A stretch of 11,856 bases of DNA from CAMNAO01 sp045605145 (GTDB taxonomy: Bacteria; Bacillota; Clostridia; Oscillospirales; Oscillospiraceae): contig JAZUPH010000013.1 in the NCBI GenBank assembly GCA_045605145.1, forward strand, positions 1 through 11,856, given 5' to 3'. Position 1 is the stretch's first letter. Every line of letters begins with the position of its first letter. This document shows positions 5,476 to 11,856 of the stretch, piece by piece. Made by a program: the position numbers and the translations under genes. The notes beneath the pieces are model-generated. The model saw only the letters and a program-made list of their open reading frames with translations. It had not been told where the DNA came from and ran no database searches.

Positions 5476-5583
5476 ATGAAAGGCTATTTCACAAACAGCG
5501 GGTATTACGGACTTGTGGGCGACAGGTACATACTTTTCGCCAGTGAGCAGGACTATTTTGAGTTCATGGATGGCGAAGACTGA
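5476..5583 (+). CDS. Small conserved-looking protein of 35 residues, function unknown
   Basis: A short open frame preceded by GGGAGGCGGAG, a strong Shine-Dalgarno about 6-9 bases from the ATG. The product starts MKGYFTNSGYYGLVGDRYIL and continues FASEQDYFEFMDGED: rich in aromatic residues in the first two thirds and acidic at the end, with no membrane helix. I recall similar short MKGYFTNSGY proteins in clostridia, but this is memory and not a search. It is divergent from spoIIID (162 bases between starts) and lies upstream of the MATE gene, which has its own promoter, so it is probably transcribed separately. No function can be given. Confidence 0.7.
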   Translation: MKGYFTNSGYYGLVGDRYILFASEQDYFEFMDGED

Positions 5584-5641
5584 GCCGGGCGGAGCGGTGA
5601 GCGCGATAGAAAATTTACTGCCCGGCGGTCGGCCTTACCTG

Positions 5642-5670
5642 TTGACATGGCGGCGAAAAAATGTTACGAT
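5642..5670 (+). promoter_or_regulatory. Sigma-A promoter of the MATE gene with overlapping direct repeat
   Basis: TTGACA (5642-5647, perfect -35) and TACGAT (5665-5670) are separated by 17 bases. The heptamer TTACGAT occurs twice, at 5664-5670 and 5674-5680, ten bases apart and covering the -10 and probable start point. That is a plausible repressor site on one face of the helix. The leader would be about 55 bases. Confidence 0.7.
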
Positions 5671-5730
5671 ATCTTACGATTTTAGTATACATGAATTGCC
5701 GCTGCACAGCGACAGGAAAGAGAGAACAAA

Positions 5731-7131
5731 ATGGCAAGAAACCCCGGACGAATCGGAAACGATCTCACCGAAGGCAGCATAATCAAAAAACTTGTTGTTT
5801 ATGCCCTTCCTCTTCTGCTGACAAACCTTGTACAGCAGCTTTACAACACGGTTGACATGGCGGTCATCGGCCACTATGTCGGCAGCATCGGCACAGTCGG
5901 CGTCTCCACCGGCGGCGACATTTCCGCGTTTTTGACATTCCTGGGCATGGCTTTCGGCCAGGCCGGTCAGGTGTACGTGGCACAGCTTTCCGGCGCCAAG
6001 GATCATAAAACCATCTCCCGCACCATCGGGACCCTTCTTACGCTGATGCTGATACTCTCCTCTATATGCGCCTCGATCTGCATCATCTTCAGTGAGCAGC
6101 TGCTGGGTCTGCTCAACTGCCCTGTTGAGGCGTGGCAGCAGGCCAAGAGCTATATGATCATTACCGCCCTGGGCATGCCCTTCGTCTTTGAATACAATGC
6201 CATTGCCGGCTGTCTTCGCGGCATGGGCGAATCCAAGCGCCCCCTGCTGTTTGTATCCATCGCAGCTACGGCTAACATTTTCATGGACATTCTGTTCGTG
6301 GTCATCATCCCGCTGGAGGCTGCCGGCACCGCCATTGCCACCGTGGCTGCCCAGTTTGCTTCCTTCGCCGCCTCCTTCTATTTCCTGTACAAAAAGCGTG
6401 AGAGCTTTGACTTCGACTTCAAGCTCAAGAGCTTCCGCATTTATAAAGAGCAGCTTGTCGTCCTTACCAAGCTGGGGCTGCCCATGGCCTGCCGCTCCGC
6501 GCTTATTCAGCTTTCCCAGATGTTCTGCATCTCCCAGATCAACAACTACGGCCTGGTCGCTTCTGCCACCAACAGCGTGGGCAAGAAGATCAGCAGACTG
6601 GTCAACATCTTCACCAACAGCATCGACGGTGCCGCTGCCGCAATGATCGGCCAGAGCCTGGGTGCCAGAAAGATCGACCGCGCAAAGAAGGTCGTCTACA
6701 CGGCGGTGGCCTTCTCGGCAGTGTTCTGCGCCTTCGAGTGCGCCATTGCGATTTTCGTTCCCAGAATGTTCTTCCGCCTGTTCGTCAACGACCCGGCGGT
6801 CATCGAGTTCGGCGTCATCTATATGCGCGTCAGCATTATCAAGTTCCTGCTTCAGATCTTCCAGGGTTCCTATCAGGCCATGGTCACCGGCTCCGGCTTC
6901 GCCTCCCTGGGTCTGTTCGTGGGCATCTTCGACGGCGTGGTGCTGCGCATCGGCCTGAGCCTGCTGTTCGCAAATGTGCTGGATATGGGCGTCGTGGGCT
7001 ACTTCTACGGCGATGCACTGGCCCATCTGGGTGCGGTCGTCCCCTGTGTTATCTACTTCTACAGCGGCAAGTGGAAGACCCGCAAACTGCTGACAGAGGG
7101 CAAGGGGCAGCGGGCCGGCGCCAAAGCGTAA
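5731..7131 (+). CDS. MATE family multidrug/cation efflux transporter
   Basis: A 466-residue polytopic membrane protein, standard length for the multidrug and toxin extrusion family, which exports cationic compounds in exchange for Na+ or H+. It shows the family's two-fold repeat: hydrophobic helices at about 20-220 and again at 240-445, with the signatures LVQQLYNTVDMAVIGHYVG (33-51) and AFGQAGQVYVAQLSGAKD (74-91) in the first half and AAAAMIGQSLGARKIDRAK (301-319) at the equivalent place in the second. The loop 221-240 (KKRESFDFDFKLKSF) separates the halves. The ATG follows AGGAAAGAGAG. It has its own promoter and terminator, so it is a single-gene unit. Substrate is not predictable. A long antisense frame over it is a codon-bias shadow. 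Confidence 0.93.
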   Translation: MARNPGRIGNDLTEGSIIKKLVVYALPLLLTNLVQQLYNTVDMAVIGHYVGSIGTVGVSTGGDISAFLTFLGMAFGQAGQVYVAQLSGAKDHKTISRTIGTLLTLMLILSSICASICIIFSEQLLGLLNCPVEAWQQAKSYMIITALGMPFVFEYNAIAGCLRGMGESKRPLLFVSIAATANIFMDILFVVIIPLEAAGTAIATVAAQFASFAASFYFLYKKRESFDFDFKLKSFRIYKEQLVVLTKLGLPMACRSALIQLSQMFCISQINNYGLVASATNSVGKKISRLVNIFTNSIDGAAAAMIGQSLGARKIDRAKKVVYTAVAFSAVFCAFECAIAIFVPRMFFRLFVNDPAVIEFGVIYMRVSIIKFLLQIFQGSYQAMVTGSGFASLGLFVGIFDGVVLRIGLSLLFANVLDMGVVGYFYGDALAHLGAVVPCVIYFYSGKWKTRKLLTEGKGQRAGAKA

Positions 7132-7168
7132 GCGACCCGAACCCCGCACAATACCATCTGCATTTTCC

Positions 7169-7201
7169 ATACCCCCGGGTTATCCCGGGGGTATGCTTTT
7201 T
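7169..7201 (+). terminator. Intrinsic terminator of the MATE gene
   Basis: ATACCCCCGGG (7169-7179) pairs perfectly with CCCGGGGGTAT (7184-7194) around a TTAT loop, followed by GC and five Ts (7197-7201). It is a textbook strong terminator 38 bases after the stop. Confidence 0.92.
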
Positions 7202-7264
7202 GTGCGGTCTTACTTTTAACCGGATTTTACCGCCGCAGCCTGAGAGGATTGTTCAAATCGCGTC

Positions 7265-7293
7265 TTGCCACGGGGTGCGGTGTGGCGTATAAT
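7265..7293 (+). promoter_or_regulatory. Sigma-A promoter of the beta-helix/membrane protein operon
   Basis: TTGCCA (7265-7270) and a perfect -10 TATAAT (7288-7293) are 17 bases apart. The start point near 7300 leaves about 27 bases to ATG 7327 but under ten to ATG 7309, which supports 7327 as the start of the first gene. Confidence 0.8.
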
Positions 7294-7326
7294 ATATGAG
7301 GAATTTTTATGATGGAGGCGACGAAT

Positions 7327-8034
7327 ATGTCCCTTGAAATCGGCTATTATTTCGAAAATCCCGATGCCCTGCCTTTTGAAGGCTTCCTTGACGGGCTCAA
7401 TACCCCTGCGGACATTCTAGTGAAGGCCAAGAGCTTTCTTAAAGAGCTGCTGGTGGACCCAGATGTTAAGGTCAATCACGGCGATGTGAAAGACGGCTGC
7501 CACTTCTACGGCAACTACTACATCGGTGAGGGCACCGAGATATATAACGATGTGACCATCATCGGCCCTGTCTACATCGGCAAAAATGTTGAGATCATGC
7601 CCGGCGCGGTGATCCGCCCCTACACCATTATCGGTGATAAGTGCAGCATCGGCCACGGCAGTGAGGTAAAGCATGTTGTCATGTTCTCCGGCTCCAAGGT
7701 TGCCAGCCTGTGCTTCGCCGGCGACGCCGTCCTGGGCAAGTCCGCCCGTCTTGGCTCCGGCGTTATCACAGCCAACCGCAAGTTTAACCAGTCCAACGCC
7801 AGCGTGAAAATTGACGGCGAGAAGCACGATCTGGGCAGCGACTATTTCGGATGCATCCTCGGCGACTACGCCCGCCTGGGCGCCAACAGCGTCACCCAGC
7901 CCGGTACCCACATCGGCCCCTATACATGGGTATTTCCCATGACCTGCGTGCGCGGCTTTATCCCCGCGCAGAAGCGCGTGTATGAGAAGAAGGAATTCGT
8001 CTGGGAAGACAATGAGAAAACGGTGCTCAAATGA
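7327..8034 (+). CDS. GlmU-like left-handed beta-helix (hexapeptide repeat) protein
   Basis: A 235-residue protein resembling the C-terminal acetyltransferase half of GlmU without the uridylyltransferase half. A helical N-terminal part (1-60) precedes hexapeptide repeats (about 66-115: YIGEGTEI, IIGPVYIGKNVEI, IIGDKCSIGHGSEVK), the signature region SLCFAGDAVLGKSARLGSGV (127-146) ending ITAN150, and a last set of turns (178-200). In E. coli GlmU the matching stretch is HLTYLGDAEIG with catalytic His363; here Ser127 stands in the His position, while Asn150 matches Asn386. So it may bind a nucleotide sugar or acyl donor without GlmU chemistry. ATG 7327 follows GGAGG at 8 bases; ATG 7309 is too close to the probable transcription start. 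Its stop overlaps the next gene's start by 4 bases. Confidence is high for the fold and low for the reaction. Confidence 0.85.
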   Translation: MSLEIGYYFENPDALPFEGFLDGLNTPADILVKAKSFLKELLVDPDVKVNHGDVKDGCHFYGNYYIGEGTEIYNDVTIIGPVYIGKNVEIMPGAVIRPYTIIGDKCSIGHGSEVKHVVMFSGSKVASLCFAGDAVLGKSARLGSGVITANRKFNQSNASVKIDGEKHDLGSDYFGCILGDYARLGANSVTQPGTHIGPYTWVFPMTCVRGFIPAQKRVYEKKEFVWEDNEKTVLK

Positions 8035-8693
8035 TTACAAAGCTCCACACACGGTATCTGAAAAAGCCCGCGCCCAAGGAGAAGAAGCGCAGGCTTCGCG
8101 ATGATCTGATCATCATCCGTACCCCCGCCGACAACGAAAAGGGCTATAAGGATGAGTGGGTGTACGCAGGGCCGCTTCTGGTATGGAAGAATCCCGATGC
8201 ACAAAAGCGCATCACAGCCATCTGCATCCTTATGGCGGCACAGCTGCTTCTGACCATTGTGGGCAGTCTGCAATGGTTCAGCGCCAACTGGTTCATGGCT
8301 GTCACCACCTGCAGGCTGCTGTCCGTGATCCCGCTGCTGTTCCAGCTTATCGGCGCGGTTGAACTGTTTGTGCAGCGCAAAAAGATACAGAAGCGGGACT
8401 TCAGTACCATCCATAACTGCCAGTGCATCGCCCCGTGGTTCTCCGTGCTGCTGTTGGGCGCGTGCCTTATCGCCCAGATCTGGGCAATGACGCAGCTGTT
8501 TGACACGGGCGCTATCATCGCCGCCGTGCTCACCGTGGCTGCCGCGGCCTGCGCCGCCGCCAACGCCCTTATCTACCGGGGGATGGAGGCCGTTTCCGTC
8601 CGCAACACCGCCAAAGACGGCTATAAAGAGCTCAACGACAAGACCACCGGCAGGGCGACGGGCATTTATGTCCCCCGCCACCAGAAGCGCTAA
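8031..8693 (+). CDS. Four-helix integral membrane protein, function unknown
   Basis: A 220-residue protein starting in an ATGA overlap with the beta-helix gene, so the two are probably translationally coupled. The N-terminus is strongly basic (KKPAPKEKKRR, 11-21) and hydrophilic to about residue 58. Four hydrophobic segments follow at about 60-80, 88-113, 131-152 and 158-182, then a hydrophilic tail with many charged residues (183-220). There is no signal peptide and no motif I recognise. By the positive-inside rule both ends should be cytoplasmic. Its coupling to a sugar-acyltransferase-like protein suggests a shared envelope-related task, which is inference. A hairpin terminator closes the operon at 8770. 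Confidence 0.8.
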   Translation: MITKLHTRYLKKPAPKEKKRRLRDDLIIIRTPADNEKGYKDEWVYAGPLLVWKNPDAQKRITAICILMAAQLLLTIVGSLQWFSANWFMAVTTCRLLSVIPLLFQLIGAVELFVQRKKIQKRDFSTIHNCQCIAPWFSVLLLGACLIAQIWAMTQLFDTGAIIAAVLTVAAAACAAANALIYRGMEAVSVRNTAKDGYKELNDKTTGRATGIYVPRHQKR

Positions 8694-8717
8694 GCCCGGA
8701 ATTCTTGAACACTGACA

Positions 8718-8755
8718 CAAAAATCCGACCTGTGGCCGCGGCCACAGGTCGGATT
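8718..8755 (-). terminator. 34-base perfect palindrome, terminator of ftsH
   Basis: Bases 8722-8755 are a perfect inverted repeat (arm AATCCGACCTGTGGCCG). On the minus strand the stem runs into five Ts then G (8718-8723 complement), and it lies 55 bases after the ftsH stop, so it ends the tilS-hpt-ftsH transcript. Being symmetric, it may also slow rightward transcription. Its flanks, ACAGTTAA before and TTTTTG after, match the palindrome at 4989-5019. Confidence 0.8.
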
Positions 8756-8769
8756 AACTGTTCTGTCCA

Positions 8770-8796
8770 CGCAGCCCGTTCAGGGCTGTGCTTTTT
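8770..8796 (+). terminator. Terminator of the beta-helix/membrane protein operon
   Basis: CGCAGCCC (8770-8777) pairs with GGGCTGTG (8783-8790) around a 5-base loop, with one G-T pair, followed by C and five Ts (8792-8796). It faces right, opposite to the ftsH terminator, in a 117-base convergent gap. Confidence 0.7.
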
Positions 8797-8810
8797 ATTG
8801 CCTTTTGCCC

Positions 8811-10841
8811 TTACAGAGTGTCGGAACTCTCGGCGCCGGACTCTTCCACCGCGTCGGGGTCATCGGCCGCAGGGGCTCTGTCAATGCTGTCGGGGTCGCC
8901 GATGGAATCTTCCACAGCATCGGGATCATCCGCCGCCGGGGTCATTTGGGAAGCGGGGGCCTCAAGTGCGGTCACCTCGCCCTCGGGCAGTTCGGCGGGC
9001 TCTTCCACGCCGGCAACGGCATCGCACAGCTGCTTGAAGGTCTTGCCGTCCATGGTCTCGTTCTCCAGCAGGAACTCAGCCGTGGCGATGAGAAGGCCCA
9101 TGTTCTCGGTGAGTATCTGCTCACACTTGTCGGAGGCCTCTTTCATGATGCGGCGCACCTCGTCGTCGATGGCGGCGGCAGTCTTTTCGGAATAGCCCTT
9201 GGTGTGGCCGTAATCGCGGCCGATGAACACGGTGTCGCTGCCGTCGTAAAGCACGGGGCCCAGCTCATCACTCATGCCGTACTTTGCCACCATGCTGCGG
9301 GCGATGGAGGTGGCATGCTGAATGTCGCCGGAGGCGCCGGTGGATATATCGTCCAGCATCAGCTTTTCGGCGATGCGTCCACCCAGTGCGGACACGATTC
9401 TGTCCAGCATATCGCCGCGGGCGGTGAAATCCTTCTCCTCCTCGGGGCGGTAGACGGTCATGCCGCCGGCCTGACCGCGGGGGATGATGGTGATGTGATG
9501 CACCGGATCGCAGCCGGGCAGGAAGTAGGCGGTCACCGCGTGACCCGCCTCGTGATAGGCGGTCAGCTTGCGCGCCTTGTCGGATACTACGCGACTCTTC
9601 TTCTCGGGTCCTGCGATGAGCTTGAGTGTGGCGTCCTCCATCTCCTGCATGGTGATAAAGCGCTTTTTGCGGCTGGCGGACATGATGGCCGCCTCATTGA
9701 GCAGGTTTTCAAGGTCTGCACCGGTAAAGCCGATGGTGCTCTTCGCCACGCCTGCCAGGTCAACATCGTCACCCAGGCTCTTGTTGCGGGCGTGTACCTT
9801 CAGTATTTCTTCGCGGCCCTTGATGTCCGGCAGGCCCACATAGACCTGGCGGTCAAAGCGGCCGGGACGCATAAGGGCGCTGTCCAGGATGTCCACGCGG
9901 TTGGTGGCCGCCATTACGATAACGCCGTCGTTGGTCTCAAAACCGTCCATCTCAACCAGAAGCTGGTTGAGGGTCTGCTCACGCTCGTCGTGTCCGCCGC
10001 CCATGCCGGCGCCTCTCTGGCGGCCGACGGCGTCGATCTCGTCGATGAACACGATGGCGGGTGCAGCCTTCTTGGCCTGCTCAAACAGGTCGCGCACGCG
10101 GCTTGCGCCCACGCCCACATACAGCTCAACAAAGTCAGAGCCGGAGATGGACAGGAACTTTACCCCCGCCTCACCTGCAACGGCCTTGGCCAGCAGGGTT
10201 TTACCTGTACCCGGGGGTCCCACCAGCAGTACGCCCTTGGGCATGCGCGCACCAAGTTCGATATACTTTTTCGGATCCTTCAAAAAGTCCACGATCTCCT
10301 GCAGCTCGGCCTTCTCCTCGTCGGCACCCGCCACATCATTGAAAGTGACCTTCTTTTTCGACTCACTAAGGGTGGTGGTGCGTGCCTTGCCGAACATCGC
10401 GGCATTTCCCGCGCCGCCGCCGGAGCGGTTCATGATGAAGAACCATGCCACGATGAATACGCCGAAGATCAGTACATAGGGGATGATCTGCAGCCACCAG
10501 GGGTTCCATGTAACTTTATAGTCATAGTCGGTGAGTATGCCGTCTTTGTGCTGCTGGTTTATCAGCTCACCCAAGTCACTGTAGAATATGGTGGCACTGT
10601 AAAGCTCATGCGTGGCATACATTGAGCCTTCATACTCGGCATTGAGCGCCATGTTGACATAGCCGTCCTCAATGGCAAAGCTCTCGACCTGCTCATTTTT
10701 AAACAGGTCCTGCATCTGGCTGTAGCTGACTTCCACCACGGTGGTGTCCTGGCGGGTCATCAGATAAAACACGCTCAGCAGGATAATAAGGATCAGGACA
10801 TAAAAGCCAAGATCGCGTTTACGGACTCCTTTAGGTTTCAA
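8811..10841 (-). CDS. ftsH: ATP-dependent zinc metalloprotease FtsH
   Basis: A 676-residue membrane-anchored AAA+ protease that degrades misfolded membrane and regulatory proteins. In order: first transmembrane helix (11-28), a short external domain (29-113), second helix (about 115-137), AAA module with Walker A GPPGTGKT (208-215), Walker B VFIDEID (264-270) and arginine-finger region MRPGRFDRQ (324-332), then the protease domain with zinc motif HEAGH (430-434) and third ligand Asp506 in TGASGDIQHA. All catalytic residues are present. Residues 610-676 form an acidic tail with a repeated PAADDPDAVE unit, not part of the core family. The start is TTG 10841: AAGGG lies 6 bases upstream and there is no ATG before the first helix. 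It lies 39 bases after hpt and is the last gene of that operon. Confidence 0.97.
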   Translation of the reverse strand: MKPKGVRKRDLGFYVLILIILLSVFYLMTRQDTTVVEVSYSQMQDLFKNEQVESFAIEDGYVNMALNAEYEGSMYATHELYSATIFYSDLGELINQQHKDGILTDYDYKVTWNPWWLQIIPYVLIFGVFIVAWFFIMNRSGGGAGNAAMFGKARTTTLSESKKKVTFNDVAGADEEKAELQEIVDFLKDPKKYIELGARMPKGVLLVGPPGTGKTLLAKAVAGEAGVKFLSISGSDFVELYVGVGASRVRDLFEQAKKAAPAIVFIDEIDAVGRQRGAGMGGGHDEREQTLNQLLVEMDGFETNDGVIVMAATNRVDILDSALMRPGRFDRQVYVGLPDIKGREEILKVHARNKSLGDDVDLAGVAKSTIGFTGADLENLLNEAAIMSASRKKRFITMQEMEDATLKLIAGPEKKSRVVSDKARKLTAYHEAGHAVTAYFLPGCDPVHHITIIPRGQAGGMTVYRPEEEKDFTARGDMLDRIVSALGGRIAEKLMLDDISTGASGDIQHATSIARSMVAKYGMSDELGPVLYDGSDTVFIGRDYGHTKGYSEKTAAAIDDEVRRIMKEASDKCEQILTENMGLLIATAEFLLENETMDGKTFKQLCDAVAGVEEPAELPEGEVTALEAPASQMTPAADDPDAVEDSIGDPDSIDRAPAADDPDAVEESGAESSDTL
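8838..8941 (-). repeat. Direct repeat inside the ftsH tail
   Basis: The 38-base stretches 8838-8875 and 8904-8941 are close copies, differing at about six positions, offset by 66 bases (22 codons). Each encodes PAADDPDAVE followed by DS or ES. A shorter third piece (GDPDSID) lies between. The copies sit in frame, so loss or gain of a unit would keep the protein open. Confidence 0.75.
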
Positions 10842-10880
10842 ACGGTTCCCTTCTTCCTTTCGGGGTCGCTGCCCCTTGAT

Positions 10881-11420
10881 TCAGGCGTAAATCTCCCTCT
10901 TGAGGACGCCTATGTACGGCAGATTGCGGTACTTCTCATCATAGTCCAGACCGTAGCCCACGATGAACTCGTCAGGACAGATGAAGCCCACATAGTCTGC
11001 GCTTATGTCCGCCTTGCGGCGGGCGGGTTTGTCAAAAAGTGTGCATATTTTGATGGAGGCGGGCTTGCGCTGCATAAGGAACTCTCTCAGATAAGACAGA
11101 GTCACGCCCGAGTCCAGAATATCCTCGATGATAAGGATGTCGCGCCCCTCGATGTTGGAGCTGATATCCTTGCTGATCTTGACGGCGCCGGTGGTGACGG
11201 TGCCGCTGCCGTAGGATGAAACGGCCATAAAATCGATGCTGCACTTAAGATCAATCGAACGCACCACATCGGCCATAAATATGAAGCAACCTTTGAGCAC
11301 ACCGATGCAGATTACCTCCTTGTCGGCATAGTCGCGGGATATCTCCGCGCCCAGCTCGGCAACGCGCTGTTTGATCTCTTCTCCGGAAAACAGTATCTCC
11401 TGAATGTCAGGATTCATCAT
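10881..11420 (-). CDS. hpt: Hypoxanthine(-guanine) phosphoribosyltransferase
   Basis: A 179-residue purine-salvage enzyme that joins hypoxanthine or guanine to PRPP. Visible features are the substrate-side loop VLKGCFIFMADV (41-52), the flexible loop SSYGSGTVTTG (68-78), the PRPP-binding motif LIIEDILDSGVTL (96-108) with Glu99, Asp100 and catalytic Asp103, and the C-terminal purine-binding block DEFIVGYGLDYDEKYRNLPY (150-169). The length is standard for bacterial Hpt. The first ATG at 11420 overlaps the tilS stop as ATGA, so translation is coupled, and GGGAGGA lies 9 bases upstream, inside tilS. A second ATG follows immediately. It sits in the classic tilS-hpt-ftsH cluster of Firmicutes. Confidence 0.96.
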   Translation of the reverse strand: MMNPDIQEILFSGEEIKQRVAELGAEISRDYADKEVICIGVLKGCFIFMADVVRSIDLKCSIDFMAVSSYGSGTVTTGAVKISKDISSNIEGRDILIIEDILDSGVTLSYLREFLMQRKPASIKICTLFDKPARRKADISADYVGFICPDEFIVGYGLDYDEKYRNLPYIGVLKREIYA

Positions 11421-11856
11421 GGCTCAATATCCTCCCAGCTTAATTTATATATTTCATCACCCACCGCGGCGGCGGCGCGTACATCAGCGCCAATGCCGAT
11501 CACTGCCAAAACGCCCCTGTCATCGGCGATGACGGGAATGCGGCTTCGCAGCACGGCGGGGATCTTTTTCTCTATAAACAGCTTTTTCAGTGACTTTGTG
11601 CCCCGACCGCTCAGCTTGATGCTGTCCCCGGAAAGGCGCGGCCTGACAGTTATATTACCACATACTTCCGACTTTTTGAACAGGTAAGTGGTAAAAGAAT
11701 TGTTAACTGACCCGTCAAAAACGCCCTTCTCCAGCAGAATCCGCCCACCAAGCTCCGCAAACTGTGCCCACTGGGCGCATACCAGCTGACGCGGGGTGAA
11801 AGTGAGCTCTTCCGCTGCGCCGAATATCAGCCGGTCGTATTCCCGCCTTACCCTAA
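11417..11856 (-). CDS. tilS: tRNA(Ile)-lysidine synthase, C-terminal part (cut by window end)
   Basis: An open frame runs from the window edge to a TGA at 11417-11419 and encodes the last 145 residues; the start and the PP-loop ATPase domain lie outside the window. The C-terminal TilS domain is clear: NITVRPRLSGDSIKLSGRGT, then KSLKKLFIEKKIPAVLRSRI and PVIADDRGVLAVIGIGADVR, matching the family pattern of GD-x(4)-L-G-x-G-x-KKLK-x-FI-x-KKIP-x(3)-R. TilS modifies the wobble C of tRNA-Ile(CAU) to lysidine. The stop shares four bases with the hpt ATG. Order and overlap with hpt and ftsH strengthen the call. It is not broken inside the window; the truncation is only the window border. Confidence 0.92.
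   Translation of the reverse strand, partial: RVRREYDRLIFGAAEELTFTPRQLVCAQWAQFAELGGRILLEKGVFDGSVNNSFTTYLFKKSEVCGNITVRPRLSGDSIKLSGRGTKSLKKLFIEKKIPAVLRSRIPVIADDRGVLAVIGIGADVRAAAAVGDEIYKLSWEDIEP

Noticed and set aside
5584..5626. GCCGGGC/GCCCGGC inverted repeat after the 35-codon gene
   Set aside because: Seven-base arms with a 29-base loop and no T tract are too weak to call a terminator.
5513..5782. 89-codon plus-strand frame overlapping the 35-codon gene and the MATE start
   Set aside because: It passes through the MATE promoter and into the MATE gene in another frame; the 35-codon frame has the better ribosome binding site.
5674..7170. 498-codon frame antisense to the MATE gene
   Set aside because: Its product is rich in Gly, Asp, His and Gln without any domain, as expected from the complement of a G+C-biased membrane protein gene. 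The plus-strand MATE frame has full family motifs, a promoter and a terminator.
8805..10625. 606-codon frame antisense to ftsH
   Set aside because: Lies wholly opposite the certain ftsH gene, shows no domain or ribosome binding site, and mirrors its codon bias.

Overview
The window looks like chromosomal DNA of a spore-forming, moderately G+C-rich clostridium, most likely in the Oscillospirales/Ruminococcaceae range. The evidence is a clear SpoIIID regulator, the conserved tilS-hpt-ftsH order, strong GGAGG-type ribosome binding sites, and short two-hairpin repeats of a kind I associate from memory with those genomes. The organism call is inference; no rRNA or other species marker is present.

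Left part (15-3511, minus strand): two esterases form one operon behind a good sigma-A promoter (TTGCAG-17-TACAAT). A type-B carboxylesterase comes first. It is followed by a 587-residue PHB-depolymerase-like alpha/beta hydrolase whose first half resembles the start of its second half but lacks the nucleophile.

Middle part (about 3440-5060): an A+T-richer, repeat-rich stretch with two plus-strand genes, a small P-loop kinase-like protein and a DUF559 (Vsr-like PD-(D/E)XK) nuclease. The nuclease gene is framed exactly by inverted copies of a two-hairpin repeat. The left copy supplies its Shine-Dalgarno sequence and the right copy supplies its last codons and stop. The stem of the second hairpin has changed between copies while staying paired. 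This REP-like repeat plus nuclease unit is the most interesting object in the window. The region also holds several other hairpins and a possible structured leader ahead of the P-loop gene.

Centre (5062-7201): spoIIID (minus) with tandem terminator hairpins and a sigma-E-like promoter, then a divergent 35-codon small gene with a good ribosome binding site, then a MATE efflux transporter with its own promoter (TTGACA-17-TACGAT) and a strong terminator.

Right part: a plus-strand operon (7265-8796) with promoter TTGCCA-17-TATAAT encodes a GlmU-like left-handed beta-helix protein lacking the GlmU acetyltransferase histidine, translationally coupled to a four-helix membrane protein. It converges on the minus-strand housekeeping operon tilS (partial, cut by the window end) - hpt - ftsH, where tilS and hpt overlap by 4 bases and ftsH starts with TTG and carries an unusual acidic, internally repeated C-terminal tail.

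No tRNA, rRNA, CRISPR array, recognisable transposase or prophage gene was seen.
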